In this document: positions 1 through 9,124 of the stretch, in pieces
Layout: every line of letters starts with the position of its first letter
Position numbering within the stretch: the first letter of the stretch is position 1
Origin: Myroides sp. WP-1
GTDB lineage: Bacteria > Bacteroidota > Bacteroidia > Flavobacteriales > Flavobacteriaceae
Assembly (NCBI RefSeq): GCF_014145635.1
Contig: NZ_JACHTC010000002.1
Location: 248,001 to 312,000, forward strand
Length of the DNA stretch: 64,000 nt
Direction of reading: 5' to 3'
Translations under genes and position numbers: made by a program
The notes under the pieces: generated by a model
What the model saw: the letters and a program-made list of their open reading frames with translations, nothing else
The model's database searches: none
Told to the model about the DNA's origin: nothing

Positions 1-1
1 A

Positions 2-820
2 GATGTTAACAATCTTTTTTTTTCAAAGTTGCTTGAACTCAAACCTTTGATTGTGCTTTTTACGCCATCCGATTTTTCAAAAATACAAAATGTATATAAT
101 GAATTTGGAATTATTCAAGGATTTTTAGAATGTCATAATATAAAGTATTCTGGATCGGGATCTATCGCTTCTATTTTGGGATCAAGTAAATATTTGTCTA
201 AAGTATTGTTTAGATCTCTAGGGTTAAAAACCCCTAAGTGCATATTTGTTAGAAAAAATCAAGTGCCACCTAAATATTATAAAGTAGTAGAAGAGTTAGG
301 TAAGAATATTATAATTAAACCAAACAGTTTAGGCGATTCAGTAGGTGTTAGTATTATTAGGGATGAATTTGATTATCTCTTATGTATTGATGTACTTAAA
401 CAAAAGTATAATGGTGATTTTCTTTTAGAAGAATTGATAGATAACAATAAAATAGAGTATACCACTGGTATTTTTGAACGTAAAAATGAAGTAATTCAAT
501 TACCCATTTGTAAAACAACCACATTCACCGATTTTTTCTCCTATGAATCAAAAAAAATAGGTTTAAATAAAAAGGAATTTATTTCGCATGATGATGAAGA
601 TATCCATAAAGAGATGCAACGTATTGCATATTTATTGCATAAAGAATTTAATTGTAAAAATTTTTCGCGTACAGATTTTTTGGTTGATAAAGAACGCAAT
701 ATTTATGTTTTAGAAATTAATTTATTACCTGGCTTACAACCAAATTCTATTTTTCCTCAATTATGTGAAAAGGAAAAAATTTCTTATGACGAAATTCTGT
801 TTTCTCTAGTTGAGGTGTAG
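2..820 (+). CDS. D-Ala-D-Ala ligase-like ATP-grasp ligase (5' partial)
   Basis: This is an ATP-grasp carboxylate-amine ligase of the Ddl type, truncated by the window edge. The frame is open back to base 2 and no convincing start is seen; the TTG at 29 lies inside conserved sequence. Visible Ddl features are IIIKPNSLGDSVGVS (the nucleotide-binding loop, compare KP..GSSVG), a FSRTDFLVD strand and the metal-binding segment LEINLLPGLQPNS near the C-terminus. Ligases of this family join a carboxylate to an amino group with ATP, usually making a dipeptide. It is followed after 27 bases by the SHMT-like gene and two genes later by a second, complete Ddl homologue, so a role in a small-peptide pathway is more likely than cell-wall housekeeping. 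The substrate is unknown. Base composition is strongly AT-rich compared with etfBA downstream. Confidence 0.8.
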   Translation, partial: DVNNLFFSKLLELKPLIVLFTPSDFSKIQNVYNEFGIIQGFLECHNIKYSGSGSIASILGSSKYLSKVLFRSLGLKTPKCIFVRKNQVPPKYYKVVEELGKNIIIKPNSLGDSVGVSIIRDEFDYLLCIDVLKQKYNGDFLLEELIDNNKIEYTTGIFERKNEVIQLPICKTTTFTDFFSYESKKIGLNKKEFISHDDEDIHKEMQRIAYLLHKEFNCKNFSRTDFLVDKERNIYVLEINLLPGLQPNSIFPQLCEKEKISYDEILFSLVEV

Positions 821-847
821 GATATAAACAATTTAACACATAAAGAT

Positions 848-2086
848 ATGAGTACAAGTGATTTAATAGAAAAAACAAAAAAAATATTGAATAATCATGA
901 GAAGTGGATGTGTAAAACCATAAATCTTATTGCAAGTGAGAATTTGCTAAGTCCATTCGCTAAAAAATGTTTGACTTCTGATTTAGGAAATAGAGTAGCT
1001 GAGGGTTGGATAGGTGAAAGAATTTTTCCAGGTATTAAGTACTATGATGAAATTGAGCAAATAGGTATAGATGTAGTCAAGGAAATGTTTCGTTGTGATT
1101 TTGTTGATTTGCGACCTATTTCAGGTACTCACGCTAATATGATAGTCTATACTGCTTTTACTAAACCTAATGATAAAGTGCTATCTTTTTCAATAAAAAA
1201 TGGAGGTCATATAAGTATGAGTGGAGGCACTCCTAAAAATATGTTTAAGTTGCAGGTTTTAAAGATTCCTACTTGCAATGACGGTTTTACTATTGATGTA
1301 CCAAGTACTTTAGAGCTTCTTTTACAAGAAAAACCAAAATTATTAATTTTGGGAGGATCGGTGTTATTGTTTAAACAAGAAATTAAGGCAATAGTCCAGC
1401 TTTGTAAGTCTTTAGAAATAATAACGGTTTTTGATGCCTCTCATGTAGCTGGTTTAATTGCTACAGGTGATTATGAAAATCCAATGGATGTTGGAGTGGA
1501 CATAATGACATTTTCAACGTGTAAGACAATACCTGGACCACAACATGCAGTTATTATAGCTAACGGCAAATATGGTGACATTATTAAAAAAACGACTTTT
1601 CCGTCAACAGTATCAGGGCATCATTTACACGAAACAGTAAGTGCTATAGTTACTTTACTTGAATTAAAGGCTTTTGGAAAATTATATATACAAAATGTAA
1701 TTCAGAATTCAAGAACTTTAGCTAGAAGTCTTAGTGAGCTAGATTTGAATATCCTGTTTAAGGATAGAGAGTTTACCGAAACACATATGTTATTGATGAA
1801 AAATGAATCAAAATATGAGACAGCTTCTCTAGAAAAAAGATTCGAAAATGCTAATATTATTTTTAATAGAAATATTTTACCAGGAGATTTAAATTTTAAA
1901 AATCCTTCAGGATTTAGAATTGGGACACCTGAAATAACTAGGATTGGTATGACAACGGCTGATATGCCTCTTATTGCCCAATTCATAGCAGATGTTTATT
2001 TTGATAGAAAAAAGATTGAAAAGATCAAAGAAGAGGTTATTTCATTTAGGGAAGATTTTCAAATTGTGAAATATTGTTATGAATAA
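848..2086 (+). CDS. SHMT-like PLP-dependent enzyme
   Basis: This 412-residue protein is a divergent relative of serine hydroxymethyltransferase (glycine/serine interconversion or aldol cleavage of beta-hydroxy amino acids). It keeps the SHMT signatures INLIASENLLSP near the N-terminus, EGWIGERIFPGIKYYDEIE, RPISGTHANM, the PLP-binding Asp in FDASHVAGL, and the likely PLP lysine in STCKTIPGPQ. The usual THKTLRGPRG motif is changed (Cys replaces His, Pro replaces Arg), so the substrate has probably shifted, for example to an alpha-methyl or beta-hydroxy amino acid; that is inference. The stop overlaps the next start by one base (TAATG), indicating translational coupling with the methyltransferase. 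It is unlikely to be the housekeeping glyA because of its sequence divergence and its cluster context. Confidence 0.82.
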   Translation: MSTSDLIEKTKKILNNHEKWMCKTINLIASENLLSPFAKKCLTSDLGNRVAEGWIGERIFPGIKYYDEIEQIGIDVVKEMFRCDFVDLRPISGTHANMIVYTAFTKPNDKVLSFSIKNGGHISMSGGTPKNMFKLQVLKIPTCNDGFTIDVPSTLELLLQEKPKLLILGGSVLLFKQEIKAIVQLCKSLEIITVFDASHVAGLIATGDYENPMDVGVDIMTFSTCKTIPGPQHAVIIANGKYGDIIKKTTFPSTVSGHHLHETVSAIVTLLELKAFGKLYIQNVIQNSRTLARSLSELDLNILFKDREFTETHMLLMKNESKYETASLEKRFENANIIFNRNILPGDLNFKNPSGFRIGTPEITRIGMTTADMPLIAQFIADVYFDRKKIEKIKEEVISFREDFQIVKYCYE

Positions 2087-2811
2087 TGGAGGAAAGTAAA
2101 TATGAAAGTGGAGATTTTGTTAACGCATATATGGCATTGTGGTCCTATGGTTATTTGAATAATTTAGCTTATTCAGAAGGATTGTATAGAACTATTATAT
2201 CGTTGGTTGTTAGTAATTTAGGAGCAATGAATAAAGCGAAGATTTTAGATGTTGGATGTGGTGTTGGAAGAACAACTTTTGATTTAGCAAATATTTATAA
2301 AAAAAGCTGTATTACATCTATTGATCAATCAAAAAAAATGATTGAGACAGCTAGACAAATTAATTCCTCTTGTTTTAAAGAGAAAAAAATTTCTTTATGG
2401 AATAGAGGGTTTAAAGATTTAAAATTGCCTTACTTTTCTTATTTAAATATCGAGTTCTTATGCGAAAATTTTGAACTATACGATTTTGCAGAAAAAGATT
2501 TTGATTTAATTGTAAATGTGAATTATTTGGACAGATGTAACTCTATTGAATCTAGTATCAAAAAGTTTTTTGATATTTTAAAAGAAGGTGGACTAGTTGT
2601 TGGCTGTACTCCAATGAATTTTACAAACAAAGATTCATGGGAAATGTGCAAAGATGTAGAAAGTTTAAAAAAAGTAATGAATAAAACAGGTTTCGAAATA
2701 GTTGATCTGTTTGATAATCTCGTTTATAAAGAAATCTTAGATGTTAGAGAATCATTTGAGGAGTATAAGGTTGTTTGTTATGTTGTAAAGAAAAATAAAG
2801 CAATATTATGA
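2086..2811 (+). CDS. class I SAM-dependent methyltransferase
   Basis: The protein has 241 residues and a Rossmann-type methyltransferase core. Motif I is ILDVGCGVGRTTFDLA, followed by an acidic motif II region (SIDQSKKMIETA) and a later FDLIVNVNYLDR strand. The family transfers a methyl group from S-adenosylmethionine to C, N or O acceptors; the acceptor here cannot be read from sequence. It overlaps the SHMT-like gene by one base and the Ddl gene by four (ATGA), so the three are surely one translationally coupled unit. The likely role is tailoring an amino acid or dipeptide made by the neighbouring ligases. Confidence 0.82.
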   Translation: MEESKYESGDFVNAYMALWSYGYLNNLAYSEGLYRTIISLVVSNLGAMNKAKILDVGCGVGRTTFDLANIYKKSCITSIDQSKKMIETARQINSSCFKEKKISLWNRGFKDLKLPYFSYLNIEFLCENFELYDFAEKDFDLIVNVNYLDRCNSIESSIKKFFDILKEGGLVVGCTPMNFTNKDSWEMCKDVESLKKVMNKTGFEIVDLFDNLVYKEILDVRESFEEYKVVCYVVKKNKAIL

Positions 2812-3866
2812 AACAAAAAATTGCAATAGCTTTTGGAGGAAATTCGCCAGAACATGAAGTGTCTTTACGCTCAGCTACGTATATTTTTAATTCACTGGAT
2901 TCCTCACAATTTGAAATTCTTTTGCTAGGAAATGATAAAAAGGGAATTTGGTATTATGATCCTAATTATGCAAAAAAAACGATTGATTTAGTAGCTGAGA
3001 ATTATTTTACAAAAGCTCGAAAAGTATATATAAAAGGAAATTATGGAAATGGAATTATAGTTGATGACGAAACTAATGAAACTCTAACAAGTTTTGCTCT
3101 AGTTTTTCCTATTATTCATGGTGCTTTTGGTGAAAATGGAACCTTGCAAGGTTTTTTTGATTTCTTAGATATTTCTTGTATAGGAACTGGAGTGTTAGGG
3201 TCCTCCATCTGCATGGATAAAGAAATTGCGAAACGAGTTTTACGTGATAATGGAATTCCGATTGCTCGTTTCAGAGTGTTGTATCATACGGATAAAAATG
3301 CCTTGTCTTTTAATAAATTGAGAGAAGAATTAGGTGTTCCTTTTTTTGTTAAGCCTTGTAATTCAGGGTCTTCATTTGGTGTAAGTAAAGTATGTACTAA
3401 AAAGGAGTTGATCACTGCTATTGATGTTGCTTTCCAATTTGATCGAAAAATTTTAATAGAAGCAGCAGTTAATGGAAAAGAAATAGAGTGTGCTATTTTG
3501 GGCAATGAAAACCCTGTAACTTCGGTTTTGGGTGAAATTACTACAACAGAAGGCTTTTATTCTCATGAAGTAAAGTATATTCAAACTTCATCTGTCGTAA
3601 TGAAAATTCCTGCTGAAATTCCAGAAGATATTTCAAATGAGATCAAACACTATGCTATAAAATCTTATCTAGCTACTTGTTGTCAAGGACTGGCACGCGT
3701 TGATTTTTTCTTGAAAGATGATGGAAGTTTCGTAGTTAATGAAATTAATACGCTTCCTGGTTTTACTGCTTTTAGCATGTATCCAAAACTTTTTGAATAT
3801 TCTGGTTTAACCTCTAGTGACCTTCTTGCGAAGCTTGTTTATTTGGCTTTGCAAAAGAAAAAATAA
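2808..3866 (+). CDS. D-alanine--D-alanine ligase homologue
   Basis: A complete Ddl-family protein of 352 residues. The N-terminus carries AFGGNSPEHEVSLRSA, where the Glu of EHEVS contacts the first amino acid in known Ddl enzymes. The middle has HGAFGENGTLQGFFDFL and KPCNSGSSFGVSKV (ATP loop and Ser), and the C-terminus has DFFLKDDGS and NEINTLPGFTAFSMYP (metal-binding Glu/Asn). The omega-loop region reads HEVKYIQ, keeping the Lys-Tyr pair of dipeptide-forming ligases rather than the His of VanA-type D-lactate ligases. It overlaps the methyltransferase by four bases. It may be an ordinary ddl, but its place beside a second Ddl-like ligase, an SHMT-like enzyme and a methyltransferase argues for specialised metabolism or altered peptidoglycan ends. 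Confidence 0.88.
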   Translation: MKQKIAIAFGGNSPEHEVSLRSATYIFNSLDSSQFEILLLGNDKKGIWYYDPNYAKKTIDLVAENYFTKARKVYIKGNYGNGIIVDDETNETLTSFALVFPIIHGAFGENGTLQGFFDFLDISCIGTGVLGSSICMDKEIAKRVLRDNGIPIARFRVLYHTDKNALSFNKLREELGVPFFVKPCNSGSSFGVSKVCTKKELITAIDVAFQFDRKILIEAAVNGKEIECAILGNENPVTSVLGEITTTEGFYSHEVKYIQTSSVVMKIPAEIPEDISNEIKHYAIKSYLATCCQGLARVDFFLKDDGSFVVNEINTLPGFTAFSMYPKLFEYSGLTSSDLLAKLVYLALQKKK

Positions 3867-4132
3867 GTCAATCAATTCAAAAGTTATAATTGTATTCGTT
3901 GTTTTATCTAATGTATAGGAAATTACAAACTTTTTAATTTTTTGTTATTAGTTTCATAGAATGGTTATTTGAAAAACGAAATCCCATAAAAGATATTGAT
4001 TTATTAGGTGATTTAGTAAATTATATTTGGTTAATTCAAATCAATTTAATATGCTTGCATAGTAAAATATTGAAAATTAATTCTTATTTTCGTTCACAAG
4101 TAATATTGTAAAACACAAAAACTATAATAATA

Positions 4133-4879
4133 ATGAAGATATTAGTTTGCATCAGCCACGTGCCTGATACTACATCAAAAATCAATTTCACAAATGGTGA
4201 TGCTGAATTTGATACAAATGGAGTACAATTTGTGATCAATGCTAACGATGAATATGCATTAACACGTGCCATTTGGTTTAAAGAAAAACAAGGAGCTACA
4301 GTAACAGTAGTTAATGTTGGAGGAGCTGACACAGAACCGACATTGAGAAAAGCATTAGCGATTGGAGCTGACGAGGCAATCCGCGTAAATGCAGTGCCTA
4401 CGGATGGTTTATTCGTTGCAAAACAATTGGCGGAAGTAGTGAAAAACGGTGGATATGATTTAGTATTGGCTGGAAAAGAATCATTAGACTACAATGGTGG
4501 AATGGTTCCAGGAATGTTGGCAGCTATCTTAGGTTATGACTTCATTAACTCTTGTGAGGGAATGGAAGTTGACGGAACAGCGGTTAAAGCAATTCGTCAA
4601 ATTGATGGTGGTAAAGAAACAATATCAGGAAAATTGCCAATGGTTATTGGTGGGCAAAAAGGTTTGGTAGACGAGAAAGATTTGCGTATTCCAAATATGC
4701 GTGGGATCATGGCTGCTAGAACAAAAGCGTTAACAGTTCTTGAACCAGTAGGAGCAGATGCTGCAACTAAAGCAGTGAAGTTTGAAAAACCAGCTGCAAA
4801 ATCAGCTTGTAAAATGATCGCTCCAGATAACTTAGATGAGTTAATCAACTTATTACACAACGAAGCAAAAGTTATCTAA
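4133..4879 (+). CDS. etfB: electron transfer flavoprotein beta subunit
   Basis: EtfB (248 residues) pairs with EtfA to carry electrons from acyl-CoA and related dehydrogenases to the quinone pool. It starts MKILVCISHVPDTTSKI and holds the AMP-binding motif region LVLAGKESLDYNGGMVPGML and the conserved RQIDGGKETISGKLP segment. The gene is 32 bases upstream of etfA and both have the codon use of the core genome, unlike the AT-rich cluster before them. A 266-base spacer with no recognisable gene separates it from the Ddl homologue; the Bacteroidota-like TAATATTG, 28 bases upstream of the ATG, may be its promoter. Confidence 0.95.
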   Translation: MKILVCISHVPDTTSKINFTNGDAEFDTNGVQFVINANDEYALTRAIWFKEKQGATVTVVNVGGADTEPTLRKALAIGADEAIRVNAVPTDGLFVAKQLAEVVKNGGYDLVLAGKESLDYNGGMVPGMLAAILGYDFINSCEGMEVDGTAVKAIRQIDGGKETISGKLPMVIGGQKGLVDEKDLRIPNMRGIMAARTKALTVLEPVGADAATKAVKFEKPAAKSACKMIAPDNLDELINLLHNEAKVI

Positions 4880-4911
4880 TCTAGTAGTTTTTAACCTTAA
4901 AAAGAAAAAGT

Positions 4912-5880
4912 ATGTCAGTTTTAATATATGCTGAATCAGCAGAAGGAAAATTTAAAAAAGTAGCATTAGAACTAGCTTCTTATGCAAAAAAAGTAGCAGA
5001 ATCATTGGGAACAACAGTTACAGCTGTAACTGTTAACGCTTCTGATGTTAGCGAATTAGGAAAGTATGGTGTTGATAAAGTACTAAAAGTATCAAGTGAT
5101 AAATTAGCTACATTCAACGCTAAAGCTTATGCAGATGTTATCAAACAAGCGGCTCAAAAAGAAGGAGCAAAAGTAGTGGTATTATCATCTTCAACAGATA
5201 GTTTGTATGCAGCACCTGCAGTAGCTATCGGATTGAACGCTGGTTTTGCTTCAAACGTAATTGCTCTACCTGAAAGCACAACTCCATTTGTTGTGAAAAG
5301 AACAGGTTTCTCAAACAAAGCATTCAACTTTACTGAAATCACTTCTGACGTGAAAGTAATCGCTTTAGGGAAAAACTCTTTTGGATTAGTAGAAGCTTCG
5401 GGAGCAGCTGCTGCTGAAGATTTTGCACCAAGCTTAAATGATGCTGACTTTAGCTTAAAAGTTGAAGGAGTAGAAAAAGTATCTGGAAAAGTGACAATCG
5501 CTGATGCAGATATCGTAGTCTCTGGTGGACGCGGTATGAAAGGACCTGAAAATTGGGGAATGTTAGAGGATTTAGCAGAGGTTTTAGGTGCTGCTTTAGC
5601 TTGTTCTAAACCTGTATCTGATGTGGGATGGAGATCACACGAAGAACACGTAGGACAAACAGGAAAACCAGTAGCAGCTAATCTTTATATTGCAGTAGGT
5701 ATTTCTGGAGCAATTCAACATATTGCAGGAGTTAACTCTTCTAAAGTAAAGGTGGTAATCAACACAGATCCTGAAGCTCCTTTCTTCAAAGTTGCAGATT
5801 ACGGAATCGTAGGAGATGCTTTCCAAGTATTGCCACAGTTAGTTGAAAAATTAAAAGACTTCAAAGCGAAAAACGCCTAA
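4912..5880 (+). CDS. etfA: electron transfer flavoprotein alpha subunit
   Basis: EtfA (322 residues) binds FAD and passes electrons with EtfB. The N-terminal domain (about 1-190) matches the ETF alpha/beta fold, and the C-terminal FAD domain has GGRGMKGPENWGMLEDLA, SDVGWRSHEEHVGQTGK, VGISGAIQHIAGV and VINTDPEAPFFKVADYGIVGD. These are textbook ETF alpha motifs. It is cotranscribed with etfB and followed by a strong hairpin terminator. Confidence 0.96.
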   Translation: MSVLIYAESAEGKFKKVALELASYAKKVAESLGTTVTAVTVNASDVSELGKYGVDKVLKVSSDKLATFNAKAYADVIKQAAQKEGAKVVVLSSSTDSLYAAPAVAIGLNAGFASNVIALPESTTPFVVKRTGFSNKAFNFTEITSDVKVIALGKNSFGLVEASGAAAAEDFAPSLNDADFSLKVEGVEKVSGKVTIADADIVVSGGRGMKGPENWGMLEDLAEVLGAALACSKPVSDVGWRSHEEHVGQTGKPVAANLYIAVGISGAIQHIAGVNSSKVKVVINTDPEAPFFKVADYGIVGDAFQVLPQLVEKLKDFKAKNA

Positions 5881-5913
5881 GTAGCATTTTTTGATTTAGA
5901 TAATTTTACCAAG

Positions 5914-5967
5914 ACAGTAACTAAAATCTAAAGATTGTTTATCTTTGATTTAGTTACTGTTTTTTTG
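5914..5967 (+). terminator. intrinsic terminator after etfA
   Basis: A 12-base perfect stem (5914-5925 with 5949-5960) encloses a second 6-base stem (AAAGAT with ATCTTT). A run of seven T follows. It should end the etfBA transcript. Confidence 0.9.
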
Positions 5968-5984
5968 TTTTTATAAAGAAAATT

Positions 5985-6596
5985 ATGAGTTTGATTAAGC
6001 TAACAGTTAAAGGTATTTCATATAGCCATTCTCAAAATGGAGCATATGCTTTGATCTTGGATGAGGAGCATGGGGATAGAAAATTGCCCATTGTTATTGG
6101 AGCTTTTGAAGCACAAGCAATTGCAATCGCAATCGAAGAGGAAATTAGACCTCCAAGACCTTTGACACACGATTTATTTAAGAGTTTTGCAGATACATTT
6201 GATATTCAATTGAAACACGTGATTGTACACAAATTAGTGGATGGTGTGTTTTTTTCTAGCTTAGTTTGGGAGAAAAATGGAATTGAAGAAATGATGGATG
6301 CCCGTACATCAGACGCAATTGCTTTAGCTATTCGCTTTTTTGCACCGATCTATACCTATCCTGACATCATGAATAAAGCCGGTATTATTTTAAGTGGAAC
6401 ACCTGAAGTAGAAGAAGAACCTGCCGATGATGATATTGCAAGTCAAGTAGAACAATTCCTTGAACTTGATATTGAAGGAAAAGGGTATAGCAAATACGGA
6501 CTACAAGATTTACAGCGATTGCTAAATGAAGCCATTGGCAATGAAGATTACGAAACAGCAGCGCGAATTAGAGATGAAATTAGTAAGCGATCATAG
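5985..6596 (+). CDS. bifunctional nuclease family protein (DUF151) with UVR domain
   Basis: The first ~140 residues match the BFN/DUF151 family (LPIVIGAFEAQAIAIAIE, RPLTHDLFKSF, DARTSDAIALAIRF), known from proteins with RNase/DNase activity in plants and widely conserved in bacteria. The C-terminus (about 172-200) is a UVR motif: LQRLLNEAIGNEDYETAARIRDEI, as in UvrB/UvrC and ClpC-linked proteins. Its biochemical role in bacteria is poorly known. It is preceded by the etf terminator and lies 16 bases upstream of thyA, so it may be the first gene of the nucleotide/folate operon. Confidence 0.88.
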   Translation: MSLIKLTVKGISYSHSQNGAYALILDEEHGDRKLPIVIGAFEAQAIAIAIEEEIRPPRPLTHDLFKSFADTFDIQLKHVIVHKLVDGVFFSSLVWEKNGIEEMMDARTSDAIALAIRFFAPIYTYPDIMNKAGIILSGTPEVEEEPADDDIASQVEQFLELDIEGKGYSKYGLQDLQRLLNEAIGNEDYETAARIRDEISKRS

Positions 6597-6612
6597 TTAA
6601 TAAGGAGAAAGA

Positions 6613-7437
6613 ATGAAACAATACTTAAATTTAGTACAAGAAGTTTTAGATAAAGGGGTACAAAAAGGCGACCGCACTGGAACGGGAACAAAAAGCATTT
6701 TTGGCCATCAAATGCGCTTTGATTTAGCAGAAGGTTTTCCTTTGGTTACGACAAAAAAAGTACATTTAAAGTCAATCATCCACGAGTTATTATGGTTCTT
6801 AAAAGGAGAAACAAATATTGCTTACTTAAAAGAACACGGTGTTCGAATTTGGGATGAATGGGCAGATGAAAATGGAGATCTCGGACCCGTTTATGGTTAT
6901 CAATGGCGCAACTGGAACGGAGAGGGAATCGATCAAATCAAAGAGGTAATTGATACCTTGAAAACGAATCCCGACAGCAGACGTATCATGGTTTCTGCTT
7001 GGAACCCAAGTGTTTTACCCGATACAAGCGTTTCTTTCGCTGAAAATGTAGCGAATAATAAAGCTGCATTGCCTCCCTGTCATTCCTTTTTTCAGTTTTA
7101 TGTTGCAGAAGGAAAGTTGTCTTGCCAGTTGTATCAACGAAGTGCAGATGTATTTTTAGGTGTGCCTTTTAACATTGCTTCTTACGCACTACTAACCATG
7201 ATGGTCGCTCAAGTTTGCGATTTAGAAGTAGGTGATTTTATTCATACGTTTGGCGATGTACACATCTATAATAACCATATCGAACAAGTGAACTTACAAT
7301 TGAGCAGAACACCTTATGCTTTGCCGAAAATGAAGATCAATCCAAATGTGAAGGATATTTTTAGCTTTACCTATGAGGATTTTACGTTAGAAGATTACGT
7401 ATCTCATCCCGCTATTAAAGGTCAAGTATCTGTATAA
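6613..7437 (+). CDS. thyA: thymidylate synthase
   Basis: ThyA (274 residues) methylates dUMP to dTMP using methylene-tetrahydrofolate. Motifs are [19 protein letters not shown], the catalytic Cys in [33 protein letters not shown] and [12 protein letters not shown]. It is longer than the E. coli enzyme (264 residues) because of a short insertion ([17 protein letters not shown]) just before the catalytic loop. It lies with folA in one run of genes, which fits because ThyA produces dihydrofolate that FolA recycles. Confidence 0.97.
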   Translation: MKQYLNLVQEVLDKGVQKGDRTGTGTKSIFGHQMRFDLAEGFPLVTTKKVHLKSIIHELLWFLKGETNIAYLKEHGVRIWDEWADENGDLGPVYGYQWRNWNGEGIDQIKEVIDTLKTNPDSRRIMVSAWNPSVLPDTSVSFAENVANNKAALPPCHSFFQFYVAEGKLSCQLYQRSADVFLGVPFNIASYALLTMMVAQVCDLEVGDFIHTFGDVHIYNNHIEQVNLQLSRTPYALPKMKINPNVKDIFSFTYEDFTLEDYVSHPAIKGQVSV

Positions 7438-7456
7438 TTTCTAATCCAAAAATGCT

Positions 7457-7834
7457 ATGGAAAAAACGGAAGCAATTAAACAGTATGAATATGCGAAAAA
7501 TAGAATTAAACAGCGAAAAACGTTATTGTTTCATTTCGTTGTTTTTCTGTTGGGATCGCTTGTGTTGTACGCAATTAATATGTGGGTTAAAGACCCTCTA
7601 GTTGTCGGAGTTTGGTGGGGGTACGCAGTTGGGGCTTGGGCCTTACTTGTGTTTATTCACGCTATAAATGTATTAGTTGTTAATCGATTTATGGGACCAG
7701 CTTGGCAAGAACGTGAAATAGAGCGATTGATCGCACTACAGCAAGAGAAAATAAAACAATTACGCGCCAAAGTGGAAAAAGATTTTCCTTTGGTAGATGT
7801 AAAACGAGACTTAAATCAAGAAGATTCAAAATAA
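7457..7834 (+). CDS. 2TM domain membrane protein
   Basis: The protein (125 residues) has two hydrophobic helices (about 24-45 and 53-76) followed by a basic coiled-coil tail. This matches the small 2TM domain family common in Bacteroidota: an N-terminal YAKNRIKQRKTLLFHFVVF segment and a WWGYAVGAWALLVFIHA second helix. Function is unknown. It lies between thyA and folA, with short gaps, in the same operon. Confidence 0.75.
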   Translation: MEKTEAIKQYEYAKNRIKQRKTLLFHFVVFLLGSLVLYAINMWVKDPLVVGVWWGYAVGAWALLVFIHAINVLVVNRFMGPAWQEREIERLIALQQEKIKQLRAKVEKDFPLVDVKRDLNQEDSK

Positions 7835-7841
7835 TACGACA

Positions 7842-8327
7842 ATGGTTATCCTAATTGCAGCTATCGCAGAAAATAATGTATTAGGTAAAGACAATGCGAT
7901 CATTTGGCATTTACCCGATGATTTTAAACACTTTAAATCGCTAACTTCTCATCATTATATCATTATGGGACGCAAGACGTTTGAGTCTTTTCCAAAACCT
8001 TTACCCAATAGAACTCATGTTATTATAACCAGACAAAAGGACTACGTCGTTCCTGAGAACTGTATCGTTGTGCATAGTTTAGAAGAGGCTTTAGCCCTGA
8101 CAAAAAACGAAAAAGAAGTCTACGTTATTGGAGGAGGAGAGATTTACAATCTCGCACTGCCTATAGCAGATCAATTAGAATTAACTCAAGTACACGCCTC
8201 TTTTGATGGAGATGCGTTTTTTCCTGAATTCTCAACTTCCGATTGGCAATTGGTGAAAGAGAATTATCATCCAATAGATGAGAAACACGCCTATGCTTTT
8301 ACTTTTCAAACTTATACTCGAAAGTAA
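7842..8327 (+). CDS. folA: dihydrofolate reductase
   Basis: FolA (161 residues) reduces dihydrofolate to tetrahydrofolate with NADPH. Visible motifs are IAAIAENNVLGKDNAIIWHLPDD (substrate site, Asp of PDD), YIIMGRKTFESFPKPLPNRTHVIITR (NADPH site) and VYVIGGGEIYNLAL. Length is typical. It sits 7 bases after the 2TM gene and 2 bases before the next gene. Confidence 0.96.
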   Translation: MVILIAAIAENNVLGKDNAIIWHLPDDFKHFKSLTSHHYIIMGRKTFESFPKPLPNRTHVIITRQKDYVVPENCIVVHSLEEALALTKNEKEVYVIGGGEIYNLALPIADQLELTQVHASFDGDAFFPEFSTSDWQLVKENYHPIDEKHAYAFTFQTYTRK

Positions 8328-8329
8328 AT

Positions 8330-9124
8330 ATGAAAAAGATTATTGCTTTTCTCTTGCTATGGACAAGTGGAACTGCTTTAGCGCAAGAAGTGATTAAGAC
8401 TCAATTTTTAAATAGCGAATCGCTCAAAGAAAAAGAAGTCTTTTTAAGTAAAGATATTTTTGATAATACCTTTACACAAGAAGAAAATACATTGCGTAAA
8501 CGCAGTAAATACACAGCAGAAAATTTTAGCTTGCCGAAATTGGGATCGCTTCAAATGATCGATCTTACTAATTCACTGTTTCCCGTCCTGTTTTATAAGG
8601 ATTTTAATACTATTGTTTTACTCAGTAAGGAATTGGCCTTGTTGAATACCATTGAGCTAACTGGGCGATTTTCTGCAATGGATCCCGCTTATATTGGTAC
8701 AAGCACCCAAAAAAATCTATGGATTGTTAATCAAGCCAATCAAAGTGTTTTGCGCTATAATCTTAGTACTTTAGAAGTACGAAATATTTATACAATCAAA
8801 GAAGAACAAATTAAAACGTACCAATCGACCTTAAACTATCTTTATCGAGTTACTTCGGATAATCAGATAAAAGGAATTGATATATATGGTAATGAAGTTT
8901 TAAATTACTCCTTGCCTTCCGATTATGAGCAGATTCAAATTCTAAATAATAAACAAGTATTTTATTTGTATCTAAATAAGCTATATTATGTTGATATGGA
9001 GAAGAATAAGGTTTTTGAAATCTCAGTTGATGTAAAAAGCATTTTGCGCTTCTTTTATAACACTCAAAAATTGAGTATTTTTGCCGAACAGAAAGTAAAT
9101 AATTATCAAATAAAATTACCGTAA
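8330..9124 (+). CDS. secreted protein of unknown function
   Basis: The 264-residue product begins with a signal peptide ending around TALAQE. The rest has repeated beta-strand-like segments (for example NQSVLRYNLSTLEV, DNQIKGIDIYGNEVL), suggestive of a propeller, but no family is recognised. It is linked to folA by a 2-base gap and overlaps the kinase start by one base (TAATG), so it is translated with its neighbours. Confidence 0.6.
   Translation: MKKIIAFLLLWTSGTALAQEVIKTQFLNSESLKEKEVFLSKDIFDNTFTQEENTLRKRSKYTAENFSLPKLGSLQMIDLTNSLFPVLFYKDFNTIVLLSKELALLNTIELTGRFSAMDPAYIGTSTQKNLWIVNQANQSVLRYNLSTLEVRNIYTIKEEQIKTYQSTLNYLYRVTSDNQIKGIDIYGNEVLNYSLPSDYEQIQILNNKQVFYLYLNKLYYVDMEKNKVFEISVDVKSILRFFYNTQKLSIFAEQKVNNYQIKLP

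Noticed and set aside
1702..1986. Minus-strand frames inside real genes (for example inside the SHMT-like, SusC and aroA genes)
   Set aside because: They run opposite to well-supported genes, lack family features, and have no promoters or plausible starts of their own.
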